This document shows, piece after piece, positions 8,390 through 16,098 of a stretch of 29,233 nucleotides of DNA. Location of the stretch: IMG/VR virus record IMGVR_UViG_3300042397_000933, positions 1 to 29,233 of that record; one strand, written 5' to 3'. Position 1 is the first letter of the stretch. Every line of letters starts with the position of its first letter. The notes under the pieces are model-generated. The model was not told where the DNA came from, did no database searches, and worked only from the letters and a program-made list of their open reading frames with translations. This stretch comes from a virus. A program made the position numbers and the translations under genes.

Positions 8390-8688
8390 TGAGTGAACGT
8401 GCTGAGCTTAAAAGAGCAGGGCTAAAAGCTCACAAGAATTCTGGTAGAGGTGCTGTCAAAGCTGACGGTAGTGATGATGAATTTGTTGTAGATGTAAAAG
8501 AGTATAGTAAATCATTTTCTATTAGCCAAGATAACTGGGCTAAGATTGTTACTGATACTTTAAAAGTAGATAGATCAAAAAATCCAGCACTAATGTTAGT
8601 AATTGGTGAAGGTAATAAAAAAGTTAGACTTGCTGTTATTGAATGGGAAGTGTTTGAAGAATTGAGGAATAATGGAAACAACAGTTGA
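8389..8688 (+). CDS. Small PD-(D/E)XK nuclease-like protein, possible Holliday junction resolvase
   Basis: This 99-residue protein shows the compact pattern of archaeal-Hjc-like or phage PD-(D/E)XK endonucleases. NSGRGAVKADG (17-27) contributes a candidate acidic residue, D26. FVVDVKEYS (32-40) contains the D35-x-K37 catalytic pair. SFSISQDNWAKI (about 43-54) matches the serine-rich segment that precedes a lysine-bearing helix in this group. It would cleave branched or recombination DNA. It starts with GTG overlapping the previous stop, between recA and the Cas4-like nuclease. The family call rests on motif spacing only. Confidence 0.65.
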   Translation: MSERAELKRAGLKAHKNSGRGAVKADGSDDEFVVDVKEYSKSFSISQDNWAKIVTDTLKVDRSKNPALMLVIGEGNKKVRLAVIEWEVFEELRNNGNNS

Positions 8689-8989
8689 ATTATTAAATCA
8701 GGTAAATGGATTTAATGAAATATCTGAGCATATGCAAGATGAGGAATTAACTCAGACTCTTGCTCTTGTTGCAAAGCTTATTTCCAAGCCAGATGTTCCA
8801 GCATCAATTGGAGTAGAACTAATTGTAAAACTGCAAGCATACTCTGCTAAATTTGCAATGCTCGCTTCCTGGTATACTAATGTTAAGAAAGATGAAAGAG
8901 CAAAAAAGAATATATACTATTCAGCTAAAGAAGCAACGGATAGACTAGTGGATGCATTAAAATATGCAGTTAGGATTAACAATGGCTAA
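8672..8989 (+). CDS. Hypothetical helical protein in the recombination operon
   Basis: This 105-residue protein appears wholly alpha-helical, with no cysteines or membrane segments. It contains an unusual run of hydrophobic helices (LALVAKLIS, VELIVKLQAYSAKFAML). It overlaps the upstream nuclease gene by 17 bases and the downstream Cas4-like gene by eight, so it is probably co-translated with both. No family recognised. Confidence 0.7.
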   Translation: METTVELLNQVNGFNEISEHMQDEELTQTLALVAKLISKPDVPASIGVELIVKLQAYSAKFAMLASWYTNVKKDERAKKNIYYSAKEATDRLVDALKYAVRINNG

Positions 8990-9761
8990 AAGCCTTATTA
9001 ACAAGTTGGTTGAAAAACCAAAGAAGAGTGAAGAGAATTTAATTGATAGTCAAGCAATTGTTGACAAGATTAAAGAAGGATATGCTTTACAAAGAAAGTC
9101 ATCTTTTAAAAAGAGAGATAGCTTTACCCCATCAACGCTTACTTATGGTGCAGGTAAGTGTCCTAGATTTTGGTATTTATGGTTTGAAGGAAATGAATCT
9201 GATGTAAAGACAGACTGGTACTCAGTTGCAAACATGGACAGTGGTACGGATCGTCATGGTCGTATTGAAAAAGCCATGGAGTCTGCAGGTATCTTGGTAA
9301 CAAATGAAGAGCGTTTGACTTATCAAGATCCTCCAATTTCTGGTAGAACAGATGCAATTATTAAGTGGAATGACATGGACATTCTTACTGAAATTAAAAC
9401 ACTTAACGAAGATTCTTTTCATTATCTAAATGTAAAGGGGGAGGCAAGAAAGTATCACGTTGAACAGCTTCTTATCTATATGAAGATTTTAAAGAAGAGC
9501 TTTGCTTTCCTTGTTTATGAATCAAAGAATAGCCATGAGCTTTCCATGTTCCCTGTTAAACTAAGTGAGCATTACAAAAACTTTATAAACTACTTCTTTG
9601 ATTGGATGAGAGAAGTTAAGAAAGCTTCTGACGATGGTCTTCTTCCTGAAAATCCTTATCGTTCTAACTCCAAGGTGTGCAAGGGTTGTGATTTTGAAAC
9701 AGTTTGTCGCACAAAGCCAAAGGGTGATATTAAGATAGCTCCAAGGAAAGACCTTGAATAA
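8982..9761 (+). CDS. Cas4/RecB-like Fe-S exonuclease (PD-(D/E)XK superfamily)
   Basis: All RecB-family nuclease motifs can be placed: H92 with E96 (RHGRIEKAME), D124 (SGRTDAI), E137-x-K139 (TEIKT) and Q162-x3-Y166 (QLLIY). Four cysteines, C60 (GKCPRFWY) and C233, C236, C242 (CKGCDFETVC), match the 4Fe-4S arrangement of Cas4 and AddB. It is likely a ssDNA-end nuclease for recombination or DNA-end processing; no cas1/cas2 or CRISPR is present. ATG 8982 is preferred because AGGAT lies five bases upstream. An in-frame ATG at 8964 would add six residues but has no such site. Confidence 0.88.
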   Translation: MAKSLINKLVEKPKKSEENLIDSQAIVDKIKEGYALQRKSSFKKRDSFTPSTLTYGAGKCPRFWYLWFEGNESDVKTDWYSVANMDSGTDRHGRIEKAMESAGILVTNEERLTYQDPPISGRTDAIIKWNDMDILTEIKTLNEDSFHYLNVKGEARKYHVEQLLIYMKILKKSFAFLVYESKNSHELSMFPVKLSEHYKNFINYFFDWMREVKKASDDGLLPENPYRSNSKVCKGCDFETVCRTKPKGDIKIAPRKDLE

Positions 9762-10047
9762 ATTTTGTAAACTATGCGATAAACAATTTGAAACAAATAA
9801 TAAGAATCAAATATATTGCTGCTCTGATTGTAGATCTAATGCTACTAAGGAAAAAATTTTACAAAGGTATAAGGTTTCTAAAGTAAAGTCTCGTGCAAAC
9901 AAATCAAGGAAATGTGCTGGTGGATGCGGTATTGATATTAGCATTTACAATGATGTTGGTTTTTGCAACATCTGCATGATGAGTAAGAAAAAACTTGATC
10001 AAGCTTTAAAAGATATAAAAGGACTTTTTGATTATGAGCAAAAGTAG
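9754..10047 (+). CDS. Zinc-ribbon protein with two cysteine clusters
   Basis: This 97-residue protein has CKLCDKQF near its start paired with CCSDC at about 22-26. A second set, C-x3-C (CAGGC) and C-x2-C (CNIC), lies in its second half, so two zinc sites are likely. The linker between them is strongly basic, consistent with nucleic-acid binding. It starts at TTG 9754 behind AAGGAAAG and overlaps the Cas4-like gene by eight bases; the RuvC-like gene overlaps its end. The first module resembles zinc ribbons that accompany phage nucleases. No enzymatic motif is seen. Confidence 0.75.
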   Translation: MNKFCKLCDKQFETNNKNQIYCCSDCRSNATKEKILQRYKVSKVKSRANKSRKCAGGCGIDISIYNDVGFCNICMMSKKKLDQALKDIKGLFDYEQK

Positions 10048-10621
10048 TTGGAAAGATATTGGTAAGCCAAAAAGATTTATGTCAATAGACGCTTCCTCTA
10101 CTTCTGCTGCCTTTGCAATATTTGAAAACAGTGAATTGGTAAAGTTTGGAAAGATTAATTTTACTGGAAACGATCATTATAAAAAAGCTGGAGATGCTTG
10201 TAAAAAGCTAACTCCATTGTTTAAAACATTTGATGTTGAGGCAGTTGTAATAGAAAATACTATTTTTGCAAACTCTCCAAAGACATCTATGCAATTAGCA
10301 CTTGCACAGGGTGCTATTGTTAGTGCAGCATACATTAATGGGGTGAAGGAAATATATCCATGCGTACCAGTTGCTTGGCAAAACTGGATTGGAAACAAGG
10401 TTCTAACAAAAGAAGAAAAGTTTGAACTAAGAAAGAAGACTCCTGGAAAATCAGAATCTTGGTACAAAGGCAAGGAAAGAGAGTTCAGAAAGAATAGGAC
10501 TATTAGACTTGTTAATATAGAATTTATGACTGATGTAGATGACAACGATGTTGCTGATGCAATTGCAATTGGATGGTACTCTACAAACAACTGGAATAAA
10601 ATAACTAAACTTGACTCATAA
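10034..10621 (+). CDS. RuvC-like Holliday junction resolvase / RNase H-fold nuclease
   Basis: The 195 residues show the four acidic positions of the RuvC fold: D19 in MSIDASS, E74 in AVVIENT, and D172 and D175 in NDVADAIAIG. It should cut four-way junctions or branches before packaging. The start is set at ATG 10034, ten bases behind AAAGGA. An in-frame TTG at 10028 would leave only four bases. It overlaps the zinc-ribbon gene by 14 bases. Compared with bacterial RuvC (about 170) it carries a lysine-rich insert near 127-156. Confidence 0.87.
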   Translation: MSKSSWKDIGKPKRFMSIDASSTSAAFAIFENSELVKFGKINFTGNDHYKKAGDACKKLTPLFKTFDVEAVVIENTIFANSPKTSMQLALAQGAIVSAAYINGVKEIYPCVPVAWQNWIGNKVLTKEEKFELRKKTPGKSESWYKGKEREFRKNRTIRLVNIEFMTDVDDNDVADAIAIGWYSTNNWNKITKLDS

Positions 10622-10625
10622 AGGA

Positions 10626-10631
10626 TATAAT
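10626..10631 (+). promoter_or_regulatory. -10 box, predicted leaderless start for the HTH gene at 10638
   Basis: TATAAT lies exactly six bases ahead of the ATG at 10638. An overlapping alternative is TTGACT (10611-10616), 17 bases, TATTAT (10634-10639), which would start transcription inside the first codons, near Met3 at 10644. Either way there is no room for a normal leader with a ribosome binding site. Confidence 0.6.
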
Positions 10632-10637
10632 GATATT

Positions 10638-10790
10638 ATGAAAATGTACACTAATGAAAATTGGCTTAGAAAAAGATTCTTAATGGATAAAAAAACTCCA
10701 GAAGAGATTGCAAAAGAATGTGGAGTTTCACTTGAAACTATATATGTTTATCTTGGTAAGTTTGGATTGAGAAAGAGTAGAAGGAAGTAA
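10638..10790 (+). CDS. Tiny helix-turn-helix DNA-binding protein (50 aa)
   Basis: A 50-residue open frame fills the gap between the RuvC-like gene and the Nmad1-like gene. The segment KTPEEIAKECGVSLETIYVYLGKFGLRK is a textbook helix-turn-helix with the A-x3-G-V-S turn. The tail is strongly basic (RKSRRK). It is essentially just the DNA-binding unit and may act as a small repressor, activator or terminase helper. Its TAA overlaps the next ATG (TAATG). It is preceded by TATAAT six bases from the ATG. Met3 is an alternative start. Confidence 0.8.
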   Translation: MKMYTNENWLRKRFLMDKKTPEEIAKECGVSLETIYVYLGKFGLRKSRRK

Positions 10791-11125
10791 TGGCTGAATA
10801 CCCATCAGAAGCATTCTTTGTAAATAAGAATGAAGAAAAGATTAAAAAGATTTTTGAACTTTCTAAAACTGCACCAGCTGGATACAGTATCCTTGCTGCC
10901 TGTTTAGATATTACAGAAATGTTGCTAGAAAAGAATGTAGCATACGGAAACTCTGCTCTTAATCCTATTCGCATCTTTAGCAACGCAGACGATATGGAGC
11001 AGTTAAATGTTCGTATTGATGATAAGTTAAATAGAATTAAAAATAAAAAGCTGTATGCAGGTGACAATGACGAAGATGATTTAATTGGATACCTATTGCT
11101 AAAGAAGGCTAAAAAGCGTGGCTAA
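10790..11125 (+). CDS. Nucleotide-modification-associated domain (Nmad1/DUF1599)-like protein
   Basis: The 111 residues follow the pattern of the Nmad1 (DUF1599) family. LLEKNVAYGNSALNPIRIF (about 44-62) is followed by a helix with VRIDDKLNRIKN (about 74-85) and a closing DDLIGYLLL (about 96-104). This family was named from its association with phage nucleotide-modification systems; its chemistry is not established. Here it lies between a small HTH gene and the terminase genes. MazG and IMPDH/GMPR enzymes elsewhere in the window also act on nucleotides. It starts at a TAATG junction. Confidence 0.75.
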   Translation: MAEYPSEAFFVNKNEEKIKKIFELSKTAPAGYSILAACLDITEMLLEKNVAYGNSALNPIRIFSNADDMEQLNVRIDDKLNRIKNKKLYAGDNDEDDLIGYLLLKKAKKRG

Positions 11126-11405
11126 AAGAAAAATTACTTACATAGATCGTTTTGAAAGAAAGTTTTCTATGGTAACTGAAACTGGTCACGAAGTAAACAA
11201 GGGTGACTTAATAAAGATTGTTGGGGAACATGGAGCTACTTTTAAGTTTCAATGCCTAGTCAAAAATCCTGAAAATGGTGTAGAATGGATAGACTGCTTT
11301 CAAATGCTAAAGGATATGTCTGGACCAACTAGGTCTTTTTATCCTGACAGAGTTAAGGCAGTAAAGAAGAGAGGTAAACGTGTCAAGCGAAGCAGCACTA
11401 GTTGA
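11118..11405 (+). CDS. Small basic hypothetical protein upstream of terminase (SH3-like fold possible)
   Basis: This 95-residue protein is beta-rich with basic ends (MAKRKIT; KKRGKRVKRSS). The middle (GDLIKIVGEHGATFKFQCLVKNP, WIDCF) looks like a small SH3-type barrel. It starts at GTG overlapping the upstream gene by eight bases and overlaps the terminase small subunit by 26. The charge suggests DNA or RNA binding. Similar small proteins occur just ahead of terminase in actinobacterial phages as far as I recall, but I cannot name a function. Confidence 0.7.
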   Translation: MAKRKITYIDRFERKFSMVTETGHEVNKGDLIKIVGEHGATFKFQCLVKNPENGVEWIDCFQMLKDMSGPTRSFYPDRVKAVKKRGKRVKRSSTS

Positions 11406-11904
11406 TCATTTAGATCTTGTTAATAAGGTTGCATCAGAATACCTAAAAGGTTCAGATGCTTCAGAGATTGCAAAAACTTTAAGTCTTCCAAGAGCAAAGG
11501 TAACAGAGTTACTTACTGACTGGAGAGTAATGGCTGCAAACAATCAAGCTATTCATGCTCGTGCAAAAGAGGCTCTTGCAGGTGCAGACCAGCACTACTC
11601 TTCGCTAATTAAAAAGGCTTATGAAGTTATTGACTCTGCAGATCAAACTGCAAATCTAACAGCCAAAACAACATCTATTAAACTTATTGCTGACATTGAA
11701 AGCAAAAGGCTTGAGATGCTACAAAAGGCAGGTCTGTTAGATAACCAAGAGTTGGCAGATGAACTTTTAGAAACAGAAAGAAAGCAAGAAATTCTTATAT
11801 CTATTCTAAAAGAAGTAACATCTTCTTGCGAAACCTGTAGACCAAAGGTTCTTAAAAAGCTTTCTCAGGTTAATGAGGGTGGAGTTGTTATAATTGACAA
11901 TTGA
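11380..11904 (+). CDS. Terminase small subunit-like protein
   Basis: This 174-residue helical protein lies directly before, and overlaps, the terminase large subunit. An N-terminal helix-turn-helix (about 17-48, EYLKGSDASEIAKTLSLPRAK in outline) is followed by long helices suited to ring oligomerisation. This matches small subunits that recognise phage DNA and start packaging. A C-terminal CETC pair is unusual and could bind metal or form a disulfide. The start is GTG 11380 behind GAGAGG. The call combines position, HTH and helical make-up; sequence alone is not diagnostic. Confidence 0.75.
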   Translation: MSSEAALVDHLDLVNKVASEYLKGSDASEIAKTLSLPRAKVTELLTDWRVMAANNQAIHARAKEALAGADQHYSSLIKKAYEVIDSADQTANLTAKTTSIKLIADIESKRLEMLQKAGLLDNQELADELLETERKQEILISILKEVTSSCETCRPKVLKKLSQVNEGGVVIIDN

Positions 11905-13678
11905 TATTAGTGACTTTATGGAGGCTCTTGATGAGTCACCTTTTGCAGAAACTCCTGTTGATGTTGTAACTTTTGTTACTGGAGAAAAGTTTTTAAATCA
12001 GCCAGACCTATCTGAGTATCAATACACCCTTGTTGAATGTATGAGTCAAATTTTTGAAGAAAAAGATTTGATTAGATTTATGGGAGAAGAGGCTGGTAAA
12101 GAACATTATAAAAAATATACCAAGAGCGAGATTATCATGCAGCTTGGAAAAGGTAGCGGAAAAGACTACACCTCTACAGTAGGATGTTCTTATTTAGTTT
12201 ATAAGCTACTATGCTTAAAAGATCCATCAAGATATTTTGGCAAACCATCTAATGATGCTATTGATATTATGAATGTTGCTATCAATGCTCAACAGGCTAA
12301 GAATGTTTTCTTCAAAGGATTTAGAAGTAAGATAGAAGGATCTCCGTGGTTTGCGGGAAAGTTTTCTGCTCCAAAAATTGATAGTATTGAGTTTGACAAA
12401 GCAATTACCGTTTACTCTGGTCACTCTGAAAGAGAGTCTGCTGAAGGTTTGAACTTAATGCTTGCAATCCTTGATGAGATTTCTGGCTTTGCAATGGAGT
12501 CTGCAAGTGGAAACGATCATGCTAAGACGGCTGATAATATTTATAAAGCATTTCGTGGATCTGTTGACTCACGTTTTCCAGACTTTGGAAAAGTTGTTCT
12601 ATTGTCATTCCCTCGTTTTAAAGGTGACTTTATTTCAACAAGGTATGAAGATGTTATTGCAGAAAAAGAAACTGTGGTTAGGTCACATGAATTTATTTTA
12701 AACCCTGCCCTATCAGAAGATGATCCTCAAAATAAGTTTACTGTAGAGTGGGACGAGGATCATATCAACTCATACAAGCTCCCTGGAGTTTTTGCACTTA
12801 AGAGACCAACTTGGGAAATTAATCCAACAAGAAAAATTGAAGATTTTAAGTTAGCATTTTTTACAGATATGGCTGATGCACTAATGCGTTTTGCCTGTAT
12901 GCCAACTACATCATCTGATGCATTTTTTAAGAACAGGGAAAAGCTAGGGATGGCTTTTAAAAAGAATAATCCAATTGATAGTGCAAAAAGAATAGAAGAA
13001 TCTTTTGTTCCAGATGCAGAGACAACATACTATGTTCATGCTGACCTTGCTCAAAAACATGATAAGTGTGCTGTAGCAATATCCCATGTTGACAAGTGGG
13101 TAAGCGTACAGTCTTTTAATGGATATGAACAAGTAGTTCCATTCGTTGTTGTTGATGCGATAGTTTATTGGGAGCCAAGGAAAGAAGGTCCAGTAGATTT
13201 ATCAGAAGTAAAAAACTGGATCATTAATCTTAGAAGACTTGGATTTAATTTAGGAATGGTTACTTTTGACCGTTGGAATTCTTTTGACATTCAAAGAGAC
13301 TTGACAAGTGTTGGAATTAAAACAGAAACTCTTTCGGTAGCTAAAAAGCACTACGAAGATCTTTCTATGCTGGTTTATGAAGAAAGAGTTGTTCTTCCTC
13401 AAATAGATTTATTACTTGAAGAAATGCAGGAACTTAGAATTATGAATAATAATAGAGTAGATCACCCTAGAAAGAAGTCTAAGGACCTTGCAGATGCTAT
13501 GTGTGGCTCAGTATATAATGCAATTAGTCATACAAGAAGAGAAAAAATTCAGGAAGTAGAAGTTCATACTTATAAGTCTCGTCCAAAGGTTGACAAGGAC
13601 GATGAAAAAATGGTACAATCGAAACCTGAAATGACAGAAGATATTAAAGAATATCTTATGAACTTTAATTTAATTTAG
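11894..13678 (+). CDS. terL: Terminase large subunit (packaging ATPase and nuclease)
   Basis: This is the motor that cuts concatemers and pumps DNA into the prohead. The 594 residues contain the ATPase Walker A LGKGSGKD (84-91) and a Walker B with catalytic acid, LAILDEISG (about 190-198). The C-terminal RNase H-fold nuclease provides acidic residues in YYVHADLA (about 377-384), VTFDRWN (near 460) and KDLADAMCG (about 532-540). It starts at TTG 11894 with GAGGGTGGAG eight bases upstream and overlaps the small subunit by 11 bases. Its 3' end contains a consensus promoter for the next operon. Confidence 0.95.
   Translation: MTIDISDFMEALDESPFAETPVDVVTFVTGEKFLNQPDLSEYQYTLVECMSQIFEEKDLIRFMGEEAGKEHYKKYTKSEIIMQLGKGSGKDYTSTVGCSYLVYKLLCLKDPSRYFGKPSNDAIDIMNVAINAQQAKNVFFKGFRSKIEGSPWFAGKFSAPKIDSIEFDKAITVYSGHSERESAEGLNLMLAILDEISGFAMESASGNDHAKTADNIYKAFRGSVDSRFPDFGKVVLLSFPRFKGDFISTRYEDVIAEKETVVRSHEFILNPALSEDDPQNKFTVEWDEDHINSYKLPGVFALKRPTWEINPTRKIEDFKLAFFTDMADALMRFACMPTTSSDAFFKNREKLGMAFKKNNPIDSAKRIEESFVPDAETTYYVHADLAQKHDKCAVAISHVDKWVSVQSFNGYEQVVPFVVVDAIVYWEPRKEGPVDLSEVKNWIINLRRLGFNLGMVTFDRWNSFDIQRDLTSVGIKTETLSVAKKHYEDLSMLVYEERVVLPQIDLLLEEMQELRIMNNNRVDHPRKKSKDLADAMCGSVYNAISHTRREKIQEVEVHTYKSRPKVDKDDEKMVQSKPEMTEDIKEYLMNFNLI
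13590..13619 (+). promoter_or_regulatory. Strong promoter inside terL for the dehydratase and IMPDH/GMPR genes
   Basis: TTGACA (13590-13595), an 18-base spacer ending TGG, and TACAAT (13614-13619) combine a perfect -35 with an extended -10. Predicted start is near 13626, giving a leader of about 68 bases to the ATG at 13694. A six-pair stem, GATATT with AATATC (13640-13655), lies in this leader. Confidence 0.7.
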
Positions 13679-13693
13679 TAGAAATGGAAAATA

Positions 13694-14707
13694 ATGAGTA
13701 AGAGAGTTCTTTTAACTGGTGCTAGTGGTTTTGTTGGAAGCCATGTATTGAGACACCTATTGGTTAACACAGATTGGTTTATTGTTTGTCCAACTACATT
13801 TACACACAAAGGTTTGACAGATAGAATTAACGTTGCTTGTGACGATTTTCCAGATGCTTACAAACGTATCAAGGTAATTAAGACAGACTTAACAGCTCCA
13901 ATTTCTCCAGTAACTTATCATGCATTTGGAGAAATTGATTATGTTATAAATGTTGCTAGTGAAAGTCATGTTGATAGAAGTATTGAAGAGCCTACTCCTT
14001 TTATCTTAAACAATGTTTCTTTAATATGTAATCTGCTTGATTGGGCAAGAGTTTCAAAACCAGAAAAGTTTTTGCATATATCAACTGATGAAGTTTATGG
14101 TCCAGCTCCAAAGGGACACGCTCACAAAGAATGGGTAGATCAATACTTCCCAAGCAATCCATACTCTGCTTCTAAAGCAGCACAAGAAAGCATTGCGTTT
14201 TCATACTGGAGAACATACGGTGTTCCAGTTGCAATTACAAACACAATGAATATTATTGGAGAAACTCAGGATACCGAAAAGTTTATGCCAATGGTAATTA
14301 AAAAGGTTCTTAATGGCGATACAATGAAGATACATGCATCTCCAGAGGGAGAAGTTGGAAGTCGCTTTTATCTACATGCTAGAAATCAAGCAGATGGTCT
14401 TTTGCACGTTCTTAAGCAGCACTTCCCAGCCTACGGAGAATCTGATGTTCCAGCAAAGTTTCACATTGTTGGTGAAAGAGAAGTTGACAATTTAGAAATG
14501 GCTCAGTTAATTGCTTCAGCAGTAGGAAAGCCTTTACGCTATGAGTTAGAAGACTTTCATTCATCACGTCCAGGACACGATCTAAGGTACGCCTTGGATG
14601 GAAAAAAGATAGCTGACACAGGATGGGTATCACCAATGCCACTAGAAGAATCTATTAGAAAGACAGTTGAGTGGACTCTTAAGCATCCAGAATGGCTTAA
14701 TTTGTGA
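13694..14707 (+). CDS. dTDP-glucose 4,6-dehydratase-like NAD-dependent epimerase/dehydratase (RmlB-like)
   Basis: This extended short-chain dehydrogenase has 337 residues. GASGFVGSH (9-17) binds NAD. SHVDRSIEEP and STDEVYG carry the dehydratase Asp-Glu pair, and PYSASKAAQ the catalytic Tyr-x3-Lys. RPGHDLRYALD near the C-terminus is a hallmark of nucleotide-sugar 4,6-dehydratases such as RmlB. It would make a 4-keto-6-deoxy sugar nucleotide for phage or host glycan modification. It shares a promoter and a GTGA overlap with the IMPDH/GMPR gene, and glycan genes lie at 22993-25398. The exact nucleotide-sugar substrate is uncertain. Confidence 0.9.
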   Translation: MSKRVLLTGASGFVGSHVLRHLLVNTDWFIVCPTTFTHKGLTDRINVACDDFPDAYKRIKVIKTDLTAPISPVTYHAFGEIDYVINVASESHVDRSIEEPTPFILNNVSLICNLLDWARVSKPEKFLHISTDEVYGPAPKGHAHKEWVDQYFPSNPYSASKAAQESIAFSYWRTYGVPVAITNTMNIIGETQDTEKFMPMVIKKVLNGDTMKIHASPEGEVGSRFYLHARNQADGLLHVLKQHFPAYGESDVPAKFHIVGEREVDNLEMAQLIASAVGKPLRYELEDFHSSRPGHDLRYALDGKKIADTGWVSPMPLEESIRKTVEWTLKHPEWLNL

Positions 14708-15735
14708 AAGAGTACTTAGTTAACAACGACATTTGTTTTGATGATATCTTAATGGTTCCACAGTACTCAGAGGTAATAAGTAGATCTTTGGTGGACTTAA
14801 AAATGCATACTGGTGGATACACATGGTTAGACCTACCAGTAATTGCTTCTCCTATGGATACTGTTTGTGAAAAAGATATGGCAATTGCAATTGCTGAATC
14901 TGGTGGTATTGGAATTATTCATAGATTTATGTCAGTAAAAAATCAGATAAAAATGGTTGAACAGGTTTTTAGCCATAAGAATCTTGGACTTCCTGTTGGT
15001 GCAGCTTTGTCAACTAACTTTATTGAAGAGCATGTTGATAAGTTAATTAAAGCAGGAGCTTCAATGCTTTTAATTGATACTGCTAATGGTCATAGTAAAG
15101 TAGCAATTGATGCAGTTGCTAGGCTTAAAAACCTTGTTGAAGATTCTGTTCATATTATGGCTGGAAATGTTGCTACCGTTGAAGGTTATATTGCATTAGA
15201 TTCTGCAGGTGCTGATTCTATTAGAGTTGGCATTGGTGGAGGTAGCATGTGCACAACAAGGATTGTATCTGGTCATGGTATTCCAACACTATCTTCAATT
15301 ATAAACGTGCGAGAGGCAAAAGATAAGTTTGGCTTAAATGCTGCTATTGTAGCAGATGGTGGCATTAGAAATACTGGAGACATGGTTAAAGCATTTGCAG
15401 CAGGAGCAGACTCCGTGATGCTTGGCTCAATGTTGGCTGGTACTGATGAATCTCCAGGATCTTTACATTTTAAAGGTGATAAAAAATTTAAAGTATTTAG
15501 GGGAATGGCTAGTAAAGAAGCTAATAAAGATAAAGACATTGCAGTTGCAGAAGGAATCTCTACAATGATTCCATACAAAGGATCTGTAAAAGATATTTTT
15601 AAAGATATTAAGGGTGGCATTGGAAGTGGATGCTCCTATAGTGGAGTAGACTATCTTTGCAATTTATATCAAGAATCTATGTATGTTAGGGTATCGCCAC
15701 TAACTGTAAAGGAGTCAATGCCACATGGAAAATAA
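14704..15735 (+). CDS. IMP dehydrogenase / GMP reductase family enzyme (GuaB/GuaC-like, no CBS domains)
   Basis: This TIM-barrel enzyme acts on purine nucleotides. [11 protein letters not shown] places the catalytic cysteine at C183, [11 protein letters not shown] and MLGSMLAGT are phosphate-site loops, and [11 protein letters not shown] (283-293) is the conserved late loop. At 343 residues it lacks the CBS pair of most IMP dehydrogenases and has the length of GMP reductases. The flap between GMAS (268-271) and EGI is very short and has no Arg-Tyr dyad of IMPDH, which points toward GMP reductase chemistry. The C-terminal ESMPHG resembles IMPDH. Direction (IMP to XMP, or GMP to IMP) is therefore open. 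GTG start overlaps rmlB-like by four bases. Confidence 0.93.
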   Translation: MKEYLVNNDICFDDILMVPQYSEVISRSLVDLKMHTGGYTWLDLPVIASPMDTVCEKDMAIAIAESGGIGIIHRFMSVKNQIKMVEQVFSHKNLGLPVGAALSTNFIEEHVDKLIKAGASMLLIDTANGHSKVAIDAVARLKNLVEDSVHIMAGNVATVEGYIALDSAGADSIRVGIGGGSMCTTRIVSGHGIPTLSSIINVREAKDKFGLNAAIVADGGIRNTGDMVKAFAAGADSVMLGSMLAGTDESPGSLHFKGDKKFKVFRGMASKEANKDKDIAVAEGISTMIPYKGSVKDIFKDIKGGIGSGCSYSGVDYLCNLYQESMYVRVSPLTVKESMPHGK

Positions 15736-16084
15736 TGAAGAAATAAATGAGCAAGAACTTTCAGAAATGATTGAGTACCTTATTGAACTAGGTGCTATGG
15801 AAATTATGGGGTACGACTCTGTATCAGATAATTTTACATACAGAATTACTTCAAAGTGTAAAGAGATATATCCAGAACTATATTACTCACACTATGAGGC
15901 TGTTGGAGAGCTAGCACAAAGCCTTTGGATGCAAGATATTATTGACATAGTATTTACTGAGGGTGAAACAATTGTTGGCGTTACTCAAGAACAGATAGAT
16001 TTTATAAAAGAAACCATGCACACTTTTACTGATGATGAAAGATTTTTTCTTGAAACAATTTTATCCCACTACGATCAAAAATAA
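15725..16084 (+). CDS. Acidic hypothetical protein
   Basis: This 119-residue, strongly acidic protein is probably helical. Its N-terminal half (ELSEMIEYLIELGAMEIMGYDSVSDNFTYRIT) has the feel of a small winged-helix or structural-accessory fold. It overlaps the preceding enzyme by 11 bases. Its stop lies 14 bases before a TATAAT-driven gene. Such acidic small proteins often lie next to head genes, but I recognise no family. Confidence 0.65.
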   Translation: MENNEEINEQELSEMIEYLIELGAMEIMGYDSVSDNFTYRITSKCKEIYPELYYSHYEAVGELAQSLWMQDIIDIVFTEGETIVGVTQEQIDFIKETMHTFTDDERFFLETILSHYDQK

Positions 16085-16086
16085 GA

Positions 16087-16092
16087 TATAAT
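16087..16092 (+). promoter_or_regulatory. -10 box, predicted leaderless start for the gene at 16099
   Basis: TATAAT ends six bases before the ATG at 16099 and no ribosome binding site lies in the gap. A -35 at normal spacing is not obvious. The geometry is the same as at 10626 and 22050. Confidence 0.6.
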
Positions 16093-16098
16093 GTAGTT

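Noticed and set aside
8982-9761. Cas4-like protein as evidence of a CRISPR-Cas system
   Set aside because: No cas1/cas2, effector or direct-repeat array is visible; the gene lies in a phage recombination operon, where such nucleases are common.
10177-10590. Minus-strand open frame of 137 codons
   Set aside because: It lies wholly within the RuvC-like gene, whose catalytic residues are conserved, and has no ribosome site or domain.
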